Shown: positions 52,771 to 59,818 of the stretch, one piece after another | Layout: the number at the start of each line of letters is the position of its first letter | Position numbering within the stretch: the first letter of the stretch is position 1 | Origin: RPQJ01 sp963823535 | GTDB taxonomy: Bacteria; Pseudomonadota; Gammaproteobacteria; Steroidobacterales; Steroidobacteraceae | Direction: 5' to 3' | DNA: 64,000 nucleotides | NCBI GenBank assembly: GCA_963823535.1 | Contig: CAWGLZ010000004.1 | Location: forward strand, 558,001 to 622,000 | Position numbers and translations under genes: made by a program | Notes under the pieces: generated by a model | The model's input: the letters and a program-made list of their open reading frames with translations, nothing else | Told to the model about the DNA's origin: nothing | Databases searched by the model: none

Positions 52771-53289
52771 TCAATCCTCCCTCAACGCCGCGACGCGGCG
52801 GTCCATTTCGCCGGACAGGATGTCGCGCGCGCCCGCTTCCGTCAGGGCATGGACGACAAAGTGCCCGTCGACGATCTTGATCGTCAGCGTGCCCGGCGTC
52901 AGCGTGATGGAGTTGCCCAATAGCGCCTGGTCCGATGCCAGTGTGCAGCGGGTCTCGAACTCGGCGACCGTCGGGCTGATCGGCAGTTTCGGACTCAACA
53001 CGATCCGGGTCACCTCGAGGCTCGACCGCAGCACCTCCCGGGCCAGCCAGCCCCAGTAGCCCACCAGGCGCAGCAGGAACCGAACCTGCAGAAACTGGGT
53101 GTTCTCCAGGCGCATCCGGTAGGCCAGATAGACCACGAGGATGCTGGAGAAGACGCCGAGGCCCAGCAGCAAGGGCTTCAGGTAGCCCGACCACAGGACC
53201 CAGGCCAGCATCAGCAGAGCGGCCAGGACCGCGTACCGGGACCAGTGGACGGCGCCGGTGGCTTGCGATGCGTTACGGCTGCCGTTCAT
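52771..53289 (-). CDS. mrpE: Mrp antiporter subunit E
   Basis: A 172-residue MrpE/MnhE protein. Two helices near the N terminus (YAVLAALLMLAWVLWSGYLK and PLLLGLGVFSSILVVYLAYR) precede a cytoplasmic domain with GYWGWLAREVLRSSLEVTRI and NSITLTPGTLTIKIVDGHFV, the family hallmark. GTG at 53292 directly precedes the ATG at 53289 and is an alternative start. It is the first gene of the antiporter operon (E, F, G, A/B fusion, C, D, D, small protein, D). No promoter was obvious in the 21-bp gap from the gene upstream, so transcription may begin further up. Confidence 0.91.
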   Translation of the reverse strand: MNGSRNASQATGAVHWSRYAVLAALLMLAWVLWSGYLKPLLLGLGVFSSILVVYLAYRMRLENTQFLQVRFLLRLVGYWGWLAREVLRSSLEVTRIVLSPKLPISPTVAEFETRCTLASDQALLGNSITLTPGTLTIKIVDGHFVVHALTEAGARDILSGEMDRRVAALRED

Positions 53290-53313
53290 CACGGTGGGGC
53301 GCTTCCCTTTGAA

Positions 53314-53769
53314 TTACTCGCAGGGATATCGGGTCAGCAGTGTGGCGTAAACGAGTTCGCGCGCCAGGGGATGGGCCGCGGTCAGTTTCGGGTCGCCGGA
53401 GTCCTCGACCACGTGTTCCACTACTTCCTGCAGCGGTACCGGGTCGCCGAGGCAGTACCCGGCGTAGGAGGTCGCGCCGTAGCGCTCGAGGCGGCTGCCC
53501 AGGCGTGTGCGCATGGCGCGCTCGCTGAACGTTTCTTCCTTCTCGTACTGGCCGGCCACGCTGTTCATGACCCGATCGTCGGTCGCCACTGCACCGTCGA
53601 TGAAGCCCTGGATGTAGCGTATGCAGAAGATCCGGTCCTCCGCCGCAGTGTCGTCATGGTACTTGGCACAGTGCGACACCAGTTCGGCCGTTGTCAGGTC
53701 CTCGACTGCCCAGGCTGACGGCGCGAGCAGCAGTGCGCCCATGACCGCCGTGCAGAGTTTCTTCGTCAT
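53314..53769 (-). CDS. Secreted Rap1a/Tai-family protein
   Basis: A 151-residue exported protein with a signal peptide (KKLCTAVMGALLLAPSAWA). The mature domain fits the Rap1a/Tai fold: Cys-containing LVSHCAKYHDD, IFCIRYIQGFIDGAVATDDR, YCLGDPVPLQEVVEHVVEDS, and the closing HPLARELVYATLLTRYPCE. Four Cys (at the two CxxY-like sites, YCLG and YPC) could form two disulfides. Rap1a proteins neutralise T6SS effectors in Serratia, but no effector or T6SS gene is here, so immunity is not supported by context. The ATG at 53769 follows GGAGGAGAG. It is 22 bp upstream of mrpE. Confidence 0.8.
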   Translation of the reverse strand: MTKKLCTAVMGALLLAPSAWAVEDLTTAELVSHCAKYHDDTAAEDRIFCIRYIQGFIDGAVATDDRVMNSVAGQYEKEETFSERAMRTRLGSRLERYGATSYAGYCLGDPVPLQEVVEHVVEDSGDPKLTAAHPLARELVYATLLTRYPCE

Positions 53770-53770
53770 T

Positions 53771-54025
53771 TCACGCTCTCCTCCAATCAATGAGCAACCG
53801 GCCTCGATCGGGTCCGGCCCGGTCGAGCCGGTCGATCAGCCGCATGGCGGCGCGTTCGATTACCCGGACCCGTGCAGCCATGTCGCGCGAGCGGACGCGC
53901 GGATTCTCCGCCAGGCAAATCAGCACGTGGGGCCAGGGGCTGGAGAACGCCCCATCCGGGTCATCCGCGCTCACTGGTTCGCTCCGTACGACGCCGTCGA
54001 ACGCGCCACATCCTATGATAACCAT
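53771..54025 (-). pseudogene. Truncated winged-helix regulator remnant
   Basis: An 84-codon frame whose middle (WPHVLICLAENPRVRSRDMA, then ARVRVIERAAMRLIDRLDRA) resembles the helix-turn-helix of small MarR/AsnC-like regulators; their usual form is AHVLLCLARDPxxRLRDVA followed by ITERAVQRIVxDLExAG. Here the wing and the rest of the protein are missing, and the following residues (GPDRGRLLIDWRRA) do not fit the family. I read it as a decayed remnant. The 286 bp between it and the TPR gene (54026-54311) hold no gene I can support, only the palindromic motif at 54226. Confidence 0.45.
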
Positions 54026-54225
54026 GCCGGGATTACAGGGTTTGCCAGCCGCTTCTTTTCGATGTACGAGCGAACTCAGCCGTCAAGCAGGCAGTCGACC
54101 AACAGTATCCACCAGAGCCCTGGGTTGGACCTCCCGGCCGCGGCTCTCGTGACTCTCGCGCCGATTCTGCCTGCTCGGCCGGCGCTACTACCTGCGCGCA
54201 AGCTACCGATTCTGAATTCGGGAAT

Positions 54226-54250
54226 TCGGCGATAGTTTACCCATTTCCGG
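54226..54250. repeat. Degenerate copy of a palindromic motif
   Basis: TCGGCGATAGTTTACCC followed by ATTTCCGG resembles the motif at 56581-56607 in sequence and spacing, in the same orientation. The two copies lie 61 bp and 31 bp outside the ends of the TPR gene. Confidence 0.45.
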
Positions 54251-54311
54251 TTTGGCGGCTTTCATGCGTGTGATCCTGACGCCAAGGAAATAGGCAAGAC
54301 CCTCCCCGGAT

Positions 54312-56549
54312 CTATCGCCTTCCGGCTTCCTGCGCCAGATCGAGCAGCGCGGGGAAGTTCTCCCCCTCGTCGATCCGTTCCACCTCGGCCCGTTGTCGAT
54401 CCACGTCGGCCTTCACCTCCGCCATCAGGGCCTGGTAGCGAGGATTTTCTCGTAACTCCGCCCAGCGCGGATCCGGCACGTGGACGTAGTAGTCCCGCCA
54501 CCCGGCCGCGACGGCCTGCTCCAGGCGCGACAAGGCCAGCTCATGCTTGCCCATCAGCACGGCGTTGCGGGCGAAAACAAACAGATCGCGGCTCTGGTTC
54601 AGGAGGCCGAGTCGCTGCCGTTGCTCGAGCTGCCGATCGATGCTCTGGAGAATCAGTGTGCCTTTCTCAGTGGAGCCCGCCTCCTGGTATGACCAGGCGA
54701 GGGAATGCACGGCGTCAAACTCGACCCAGCCGAACTCGCCATAATTGAACGGCCGGGACGGGCCGATCAGCGGCTCCAGTGTGCGGACGGCGCCATCGAA
54801 ATCACTGGCCAAGGCCTGCAGGTCACCGTAAATCATCGCAAAGGAGTCGGGCATCTCGGTGAGTGGCCTGCCTTCTTCGGCCAATGCTTTGTCCCAGATG
54901 TCGAGCGAATCCCGGTAGCGTCCCTGCCAGTAGGGCACATTCGATGAAAATGCCTTGGTCCAGAGAAACTTCGGTTTGTCGGTTTGCATACGCTCTCCCC
55001 AGTAGGAGGACTGGTCCCAGAGTCCCAGCAGCGCGTAATTGAAGTTCAGACCAAAATAGTGTCGGCCACTTCTCAGTGCCTGCTCCTTGACGATCGCGTT
55101 CATGTCCACCAGCCGTCCCGCCTGCCAGTAGAGTTCGCGCAGCCCCTGATAGGTGTTGAACCCCGGCTGGGGAATTTCCAGCATCCGGAGCAGGCGCCGC
55201 TCGGCCGTTTCGAAGTCGCCCCGCCGGGCGGATCCGAGCGCAACGCTGACGGCAATGGACCCGTGGAGTGGATCGAGCCTCGCGGCACGTTCCAGGACGG
55301 TCGCGGCTTCGGCGAGTTTCCCTTGAGCCTGAAGCGAAATGCCCAGCCAGTTCAGCGCGTCCACCATGTTGGGGTCCTTGCCCAGTACCTCTCGCAACAC
55401 GATCTCCGAGACGGCCCATTCCGGATCATTCTGTTGCTGCAGCGAAAACGCGCGGGCGGCCAGGGCGCGCGGCATGGCGGGCTCGAGACGGAGTGCGGTG
55501 TCGATGAGTTCGTTCGCGGCGGCAATGTCTTCAGCAGTAGCCGTATAGAACAGTGTTGCAATGGCGAGCTCCGCGTAGGCTGCCGCGTACTGAGGATCGA
55601 GTTCGATAGCCTTGCGCAACCGCTCGCGAGCCCGAGTTGCGACATCGACGCGATTGCGCAACAGCTCCCGGCCCTCGAGGAAGTACTGGTAGGCCTCCAG
55701 CGAAGGTTCATAGGGCGACGTGGTTGGGCTCACGATCTTGGGTGCGACAGTGGCGGCGACCAGATCGGCGATTTCCGACTGGATCGCGAAGATGTCCTCG
55801 AGCGCCCGATCGTAGATCTCACTCCACAGTTGCCTGCCGGCCTCATCGACGAGCTGGACCGAGATCCGGAGCCGCGCGTTCTGCTTGCGTACGCTGCCCT
55901 GCAGCAGGTAGCGGGCGCCCAGCAGGTTGCTGATCCTGGGAATGCCGTAGTCGCTGTGCTTGAACTTGAAGGACGAGGTTCGTCCGATCACGCTCAGTCC
56001 CTGAAAGCCGCCCAGCCGGTTGAGGATCTCTTCGGAGACGCCGTCGCAGAAATATTCGTTGTCCGGATCGTCGCTGATATTCGCGAAGGGCAGCACGGCG
56101 ATGGAGTGGGGGAGCTTTTCCTCGATCACCGAAGTTTCGAGTGCGCTGGCATCCCGATCATCGATTCTTGGCGTCTCGAGAACGCCCAGAGTCGCTTTGG
56201 TGAGAATCGCAACCGCCATCATAGCCAGGGCTGCCAGGACCAGGTAATCACGGCGCCCGAGGGCCAGAGGTATTTCGCTTACCTCCTCGTCCGCCTTGGC
56301 GGTACGCACGATGCCGTGCGCCGTGACATCGAAAAACCAGCCGAACACCAGTGCCAGTGGAAATCCGGCGACGGCGGCGACGAAAAGAATATTGATGGCG
56401 GCGTCGGGCAGACCCCAGCCGGGAAACAGCACGTCCGCCACCTGCAGCAGCAGCCAGGCGCCGACCACGTAGAGCCCTGCCGTAGCGAACACCCGGCGGC
56501 GCTGCAGTTCGCGCAACAAGCCGGCAGGTCTGGATTCGGTCTCTGGCAT
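54312..56549 (-). CDS. Membrane-anchored TolB-like/TPR protein (copy 1)
   Basis: A 745-residue protein. The N-terminal 130 residues hold three hydrophobic segments (RRVFATAGLYVVGAWLLLQV, INILFVAAVAGFPLALVFGW, DYLVLAALAMMAVAILT). Next is a FlgO/TolB-N-like domain (about 150-280: LPHSIAVLPFANISDDPDNE, YFCDGVSEEILNRLGGFQGL, LLQGSVRKQNARLRISVQLV, EIYDRALEDIFAIQSEIADL). From about 290 to 700 are TPR-type helices (ARERLRKAIELDPQYAAAYA and others). Similar C-terminal halves are attached to adenylate cyclase or winged-helix domains in other bacteria; here neither is present. It is 45-50 per cent similar by eye to the paralogue at 57377-59569, with a nearly identical last 40 residues. Confidence 0.83.
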   Translation of the reverse strand: MPETESRPAGLLRELQRRRVFATAGLYVVGAWLLLQVADVLFPGWGLPDAAINILFVAAVAGFPLALVFGWFFDVTAHGIVRTAKADEEVSEIPLALGRRDYLVLAALAMMAVAILTKATLGVLETPRIDDRDASALETSVIEEKLPHSIAVLPFANISDDPDNEYFCDGVSEEILNRLGGFQGLSVIGRTSSFKFKHSDYGIPRISNLLGARYLLQGSVRKQNARLRISVQLVDEAGRQLWSEIYDRALEDIFAIQSEIADLVAATVAPKIVSPTTSPYEPSLEAYQYFLEGRELLRNRVDVATRARERLRKAIELDPQYAAAYAELAIATLFYTATAEDIAAANELIDTALRLEPAMPRALAARAFSLQQQNDPEWAVSEIVLREVLGKDPNMVDALNWLGISLQAQGKLAEAATVLERAARLDPLHGSIAVSVALGSARRGDFETAERRLLRMLEIPQPGFNTYQGLRELYWQAGRLVDMNAIVKEQALRSGRHYFGLNFNYALLGLWDQSSYWGERMQTDKPKFLWTKAFSSNVPYWQGRYRDSLDIWDKALAEEGRPLTEMPDSFAMIYGDLQALASDFDGAVRTLEPLIGPSRPFNYGEFGWVEFDAVHSLAWSYQEAGSTEKGTLILQSIDRQLEQRQRLGLLNQSRDLFVFARNAVLMGKHELALSRLEQAVAAGWRDYYVHVPDPRWAELRENPRYQALMAEVKADVDRQRAEVERIDEGENFPALLDLAQEAGRR

Positions 56550-56580
56550 TGGCTGCCATGCCCCGTTCACGCAGCGCAGA

Positions 56581-56607
56581 TCGGGGACAGTTTAACTATT
56601 TCCCCGG
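56581..56607. repeat. Palindromic motif (GGGGA ... TCCCC around AGTTTAACT)
   Basis: CGGGGA (56582-56587) pairs with TCCCCG (56601-56606), and the centre AGTTTAACT (56589-56597) is itself an odd palindrome. It is a REP-like hairpin 32 bp upstream of the TPR copy 1 start. A degenerate copy lies beyond the other end of that gene. The remaining sequence up to 56744 shows no gene. Confidence 0.55.
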
Positions 56608-56744
56608 CGTGAGCATTTCCTGACTCAACGCGGCCAGTCCTGAAGCAAGCAAACCGGCGGACAGGACGTATTAACGGGCTCATGTGAGCTGAGGGAACCC
56701 GACGGCGGCGGCGTTGGGACCCAGGCGGCAGTCGGGTGGGCGAC

Positions 56745-56757
56745 TGGTGGAGGCGGC
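56745..56757. repeat. 13-bp copy of the ssrA 3' end
   Basis: TGGTGGAGGCGGC here is identical to 56842-56854, the complement of the last 13 nt of ssrA including CCA, and in the same orientation. A further GAACCCGC follows at 56768, similar to the T-arm region of ssrA. This is the pattern left when an element integrates into an ssrA 3' end, but no integrase is present. Confidence 0.5.
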
Positions 56758-56809
56758 TGCGTCTTGTGAACCCGCTACGCGGGTTCCGCTTCCCACCGCT
56801 GAAATGAGC

Positions 56810-56835
56810 AAGGGCCGCCCGATGGGACGGCCCTT
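56810..56835 (-). terminator. Intrinsic terminator of ssrA
   Basis: AAGGGCCGCCC (56810-56820) and GGGACGGCCCTT (56824-56835) form a strong hairpin with one mismatch and a short loop, immediately downstream of ssrA on the minus strand. It is followed there by GCTCATTTC. Confidence 0.7.
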
Positions 56836-56841
56836 GGTTGT

Positions 56842-57196
56842 TGGTGGAGGCGGCGGGAATCGAACCCGCGTCCGCAAGCCCTACGTTCCAGGACCTACAT
56901 GCTTAGCCGTCTCTTTGATTCTCGTCGAACGCTACCCGAGCGGCAGGGAAGACGTTCGACCAGCTCAGGTGCATTTTAGCGAGCCAGCCCTCAGCACACT
57001 GGACCCGCGAGCTTGTGAGCGCGTCCCTCGGGTCTGGATGCACAAGCACATGCCAGTCGAGGGTTAGGCGGGATTAAGCCGCCAGAGCGTAGTTGTCTTC
57101 GTTGGCAACTAGTTGTTTGCAAGCGGTTTAACGAGGAACCTTGCACCTCGGCATGCACCTGGAGTTTCGCGACCCACGTCGAAACCGGTCGCCCCC
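56842..57196 (-). ncRNA. ssrA: Transfer-messenger RNA (tmRNA)
   Basis: Rescues stalled ribosomes together with SmpB. On the minus strand the RNA begins GGGGGCGACCGG (57196) and ends CGCCTCC-ACCA (56842). GGGGGCG pairs with CGCCTCC as the acceptor stem, and a T arm GCGGGTTCGATTCCCGC is present. The tag frame reads GCC AAC GAA GAC AAC TAC GCT CTG GCG GCT TAA, giving the tag (A)ANEDNYALAA; the E. coli tag is ANDENYALAA. Length 355 nt is normal. It lies on the same strand as smpB, but 5.8 kb away rather than adjacent. Confidence 0.95.
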
Positions 57197-57200
57197 CGGA

Positions 57201-57300
57201 TGTGAGGCCTAGTCTTGGGTGTCGGGCGTCGAAAAGCAAGGCCCCGCGCGACTGGCGTCGCCTCAGCAGCCGGGCCTTCTCCCGCTGCCAGTCCGGGCCC
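57201..57300 (-). repeat. Partial copy of the smpB 3' end plus spacer, next to ssrA
   Basis: These 100 bases align without gaps to 62946-63045 with 90 identities. The matching part covers the last 15 or so codons of smpB (DWQREK, RLLRRR), the stop position and the spacer behind it. In this copy the stop codon is changed (TAG to CAG) and the frame runs on. The repeat begins 4 bp from the ssrA 5' end. Beyond 57300 similarity fades quickly. No functional gene is present between ssrA and the TPR gene. Confidence 0.85.
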
Positions 57301-57376
57301 TCGGCCTGCCCGACGTCCCGCTCAACATGATTGCGTCGGCAGATAGGCCTCATTTCACCGACTCTCCGGCCTTACC

Positions 57377-59569
57377 TTAGTCCGGCAGCGCCGGGGAGTC
57401 CTTCTCGGCGTCGATGCGCTCGACTTCCGTCCGCTGGCGATCGACGTCAGCCTTCACCTCGGCCATCAGGGCCTGGTAGCGGGGATGGTCTTTCAGCGCA
57501 CCCCAACGGGGATCGTGATCGTTGACGTAATATCCGCGCCAGCCGGCCTCGACTGCCCGTTCCAGCCTCTCCAGGGCGAGCCGGTTGTCACCCATCATGG
57601 CCGCATTGCGAGCGGCCTCGTAAAGGTCTGTGCTACTTGCCGTCTTGACGGAACCGCTCTTCCGAGCAAACCATTGCTCCACGGCTTCCAGCAACTGTCG
57701 AGACTCTTCCGGCATGTCCTTCCGACTGTAGGACCACGCAAAGGCCTGGTAGGCGTCCACCTCGTAGTCGCCACCCACGATGCCCCGATCGCCGGTCCTC
57801 GGGAGCGCTTCCCCCAGCGTGTCGATGGCTCCGTCAAAGTCGCCCGCCAACGCCTGGCTGATGCCATAGAAGAGTCCGACCACCGGCGGACTCTGCTCGA
57901 GGGAAATGCCGTTGGCAGCTCGCGCCTGGCGCATCTCCGTTGCTGCCTGGCCGTAGTCTCCCTCCCAGCAGGGGGGCTGGGCCTGTACCCAGCCGGTCCT
58001 GACCCAGATCAGCTCTGGATTTTCCCGAGTGGCGAACGCCATCCAGTGCGCCGCAGATTGAAACTTCCCCAGCATGGCGTAGTTGCGCGCAAGGTAGAAG
58101 GGATTCCAGCTACCTGACAGCAACAACCGCTTCGTGAGCCTGTTGTCCTCTACCAGCCGGCCAGTCGCGACATAGAATTCACTCAGGCCCGTGAAGGCGA
58201 CCACGGAGGGTTCGGGCAGATCCACTAACCGGTGCCAGATTGACTCCGCTCTATCCAGGTCTCCTTCCTCCCAGTAACGGTTGGCCATATTGGTCGCGAC
58301 AGAACCGTTCAAAGGATCGAGCCCATAGGCTCTCTCCATCCACTCGTGCGCCTCACTGTCCCTGCCCTGGCGGCTCAGCACGCCGCCTAACCAGTTCATG
58401 GCGTCCACCATGTTGGGATCTCTTCGTAGAGCCTCACGCAACGCAGTCTCCGCTGCGTTCAGGTCAGGCGGCGACTGCTGGCTCAAGAACAGTCCCCGAG
58501 CGGCCAGCGCCCGCGGCAGCCCAGGACTGTGGCGCAACGATGCAGCGATCGCCGCTTCGGCCTTCCGGAATGACTGCTCGTCGGGATAGCCAATCAGCAA
58601 GCTCAAGGCGTACTCGGCCTGGGCCTCTGCAAAAGCGGGATCCAGGTCGATGGCCATCGCCAACTCATCCCGTGCGGCGACCCGATCCCTTCGATGGAAT
58701 AGGTCGCGCCCCTTCAGGAAATGTTCATACGCGTCCAGTGACGGCGTGTAACTGCTGCCGCGACGAGCAACGATCTGCGGCGCCACTTCGGCGGCGACCA
58801 GATCGGCGATCTCGTCCTGGATGTCGAAGATGTCCTCCAGCACCCGATCGTAGTTCTCGCTCCAGAGCTGGGTGCCCTTGTCCGCCACCAGCTGGGCCGA
58901 GACCCGTATCCGGTTCCCTTGTCTGCGGACGCTGCCGAGCAACAGATACTGTGCGCCGAGCAGAGCGCTGATCCTGGGGATGCCGTAGTCGCTGCCCTTG
59001 AACTGAAACGACGACGTTCGCGCAAGGACCTGCAACTCCCCGTATTGCCCCAGCCTGTTGCGGATCTCTTCCGAGACGCCGTCGGAAAACACTTCGTTCT
59101 CAGGGTCGGTGCTGATGTTGTCGAACGGTAGTACGGCAATCGAGTTCGGCAGCTTCTCTACCGCAAGCGGCGGCGGGGGCTCTTCGCCTTGCATCGCCAG
59201 GATCTCGACCGTCGCGTAAGAGACGATGACACCGGAAACCACTACCAGTGCACCCAGAACGAGGTAATCGCTGCCCCTCAAGGGCCTGGGTTCCCCGACG
59301 CCATCCGGGCCTGCCGGCATCGTGCGCCGAATCCCGTCGCCAGTGATGTTGAAAAACCATCCGAATAGCAGCGCCACCGGGAATCCAAGGATAGCGGCGA
59401 CCAGTAGCACGTTGATACCACTGTCCGGGATACCCCAGCCCGGGAAGAACACGTCGGCCGCCTGCATCACCAGCCAGGCGCCCACGACGTAAAGGCCCGC
59501 CGTGGTCAACACGCGCCGGCGGCGGAGCGCACCGATGTAGCGGGACAGAGAAGATTCGCTGCTTGTCAT
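57377..59569 (-). CDS. Membrane-anchored TolB-like/TPR protein (copy 2)
   Basis: A 730-residue paralogue of the protein at 54312-56549. Same order: N-terminal hydrophobic segments (RRVLTTAGLYVVGAWLVMQA, INVLLVAAILGFPVALLFGW, DYLVLGALVVVSGVIVSYA), a TolB-N/FlgO-like domain (LPNSIAVLPFDNISTDPENE, VFSDGVSEEIRNRLGQYGEL, LLLGSVRRQGNRIRVSAQLV), then TPR helices with LREALRRDPNMVDAMNWLGG. The ending HPRYQALMAEVKADVDRQRT is almost the same as in copy 1. The ATG at 59569 gives a start like that of copy 1; the open frame extends 22 codons further. It lies inside the segment that separates smpB from ssrA. Role unknown; a scaffold or sensor at the inner membrane is a guess. Confidence 0.83.
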   Translation of the reverse strand: MTSSESSLSRYIGALRRRRVLTTAGLYVVGAWLVMQAADVFFPGWGIPDSGINVLLVAAILGFPVALLFGWFFNITGDGIRRTMPAGPDGVGEPRPLRGSDYLVLGALVVVSGVIVSYATVEILAMQGEEPPPPLAVEKLPNSIAVLPFDNISTDPENEVFSDGVSEEIRNRLGQYGELQVLARTSSFQFKGSDYGIPRISALLGAQYLLLGSVRRQGNRIRVSAQLVADKGTQLWSENYDRVLEDIFDIQDEIADLVAAEVAPQIVARRGSSYTPSLDAYEHFLKGRDLFHRRDRVAARDELAMAIDLDPAFAEAQAEYALSLLIGYPDEQSFRKAEAAIAASLRHSPGLPRALAARGLFLSQQSPPDLNAAETALREALRRDPNMVDAMNWLGGVLSRQGRDSEAHEWMERAYGLDPLNGSVATNMANRYWEEGDLDRAESIWHRLVDLPEPSVVAFTGLSEFYVATGRLVEDNRLTKRLLLSGSWNPFYLARNYAMLGKFQSAAHWMAFATRENPELIWVRTGWVQAQPPCWEGDYGQAATEMRQARAANGISLEQSPPVVGLFYGISQALAGDFDGAIDTLGEALPRTGDRGIVGGDYEVDAYQAFAWSYSRKDMPEESRQLLEAVEQWFARKSGSVKTASSTDLYEAARNAAMMGDNRLALERLERAVEAGWRGYYVNDHDPRWGALKDHPRYQALMAEVKADVDRQRTEVERIDAEKDSPALPD

Positions 59570-59818
59570 GGACGGGTGGTCACCGGTTACTTTCTGGCCG
59601 GGCCGGTGCAGGTTCAAAAAGGATAGTACTTTCAAACGCCCGTATCGGCGGTTTCAGCGACCGGGCGAGAAGCTGGCGAGGGCCCGCAGCGCAAACTGAA
59701 TGCGCCAAACCATTCGAGCGGTTCGACAGCGCTATCCGTCGTACCCCTTCTTCCGCTGGATGCCGACACAGATCGATGCCACGCTGGGCGCCCCGGCGAT
59801 GTCAGGATCGGCCCGCGC

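Noticed and set aside
45835..53289. Complex I or membrane-bound hydrogenase operon
   Set aside because: NuoL/M/N- and NuoK-like subunits are present, but there is no NuoB/C/D/H/I-like or hydrogenase subunit, while MrpE, F and G are clear.
57060..57110. A small peptide gene near 57.1 kb
   Set aside because: The short frame is the tmRNA tag sequence, not an independent gene.
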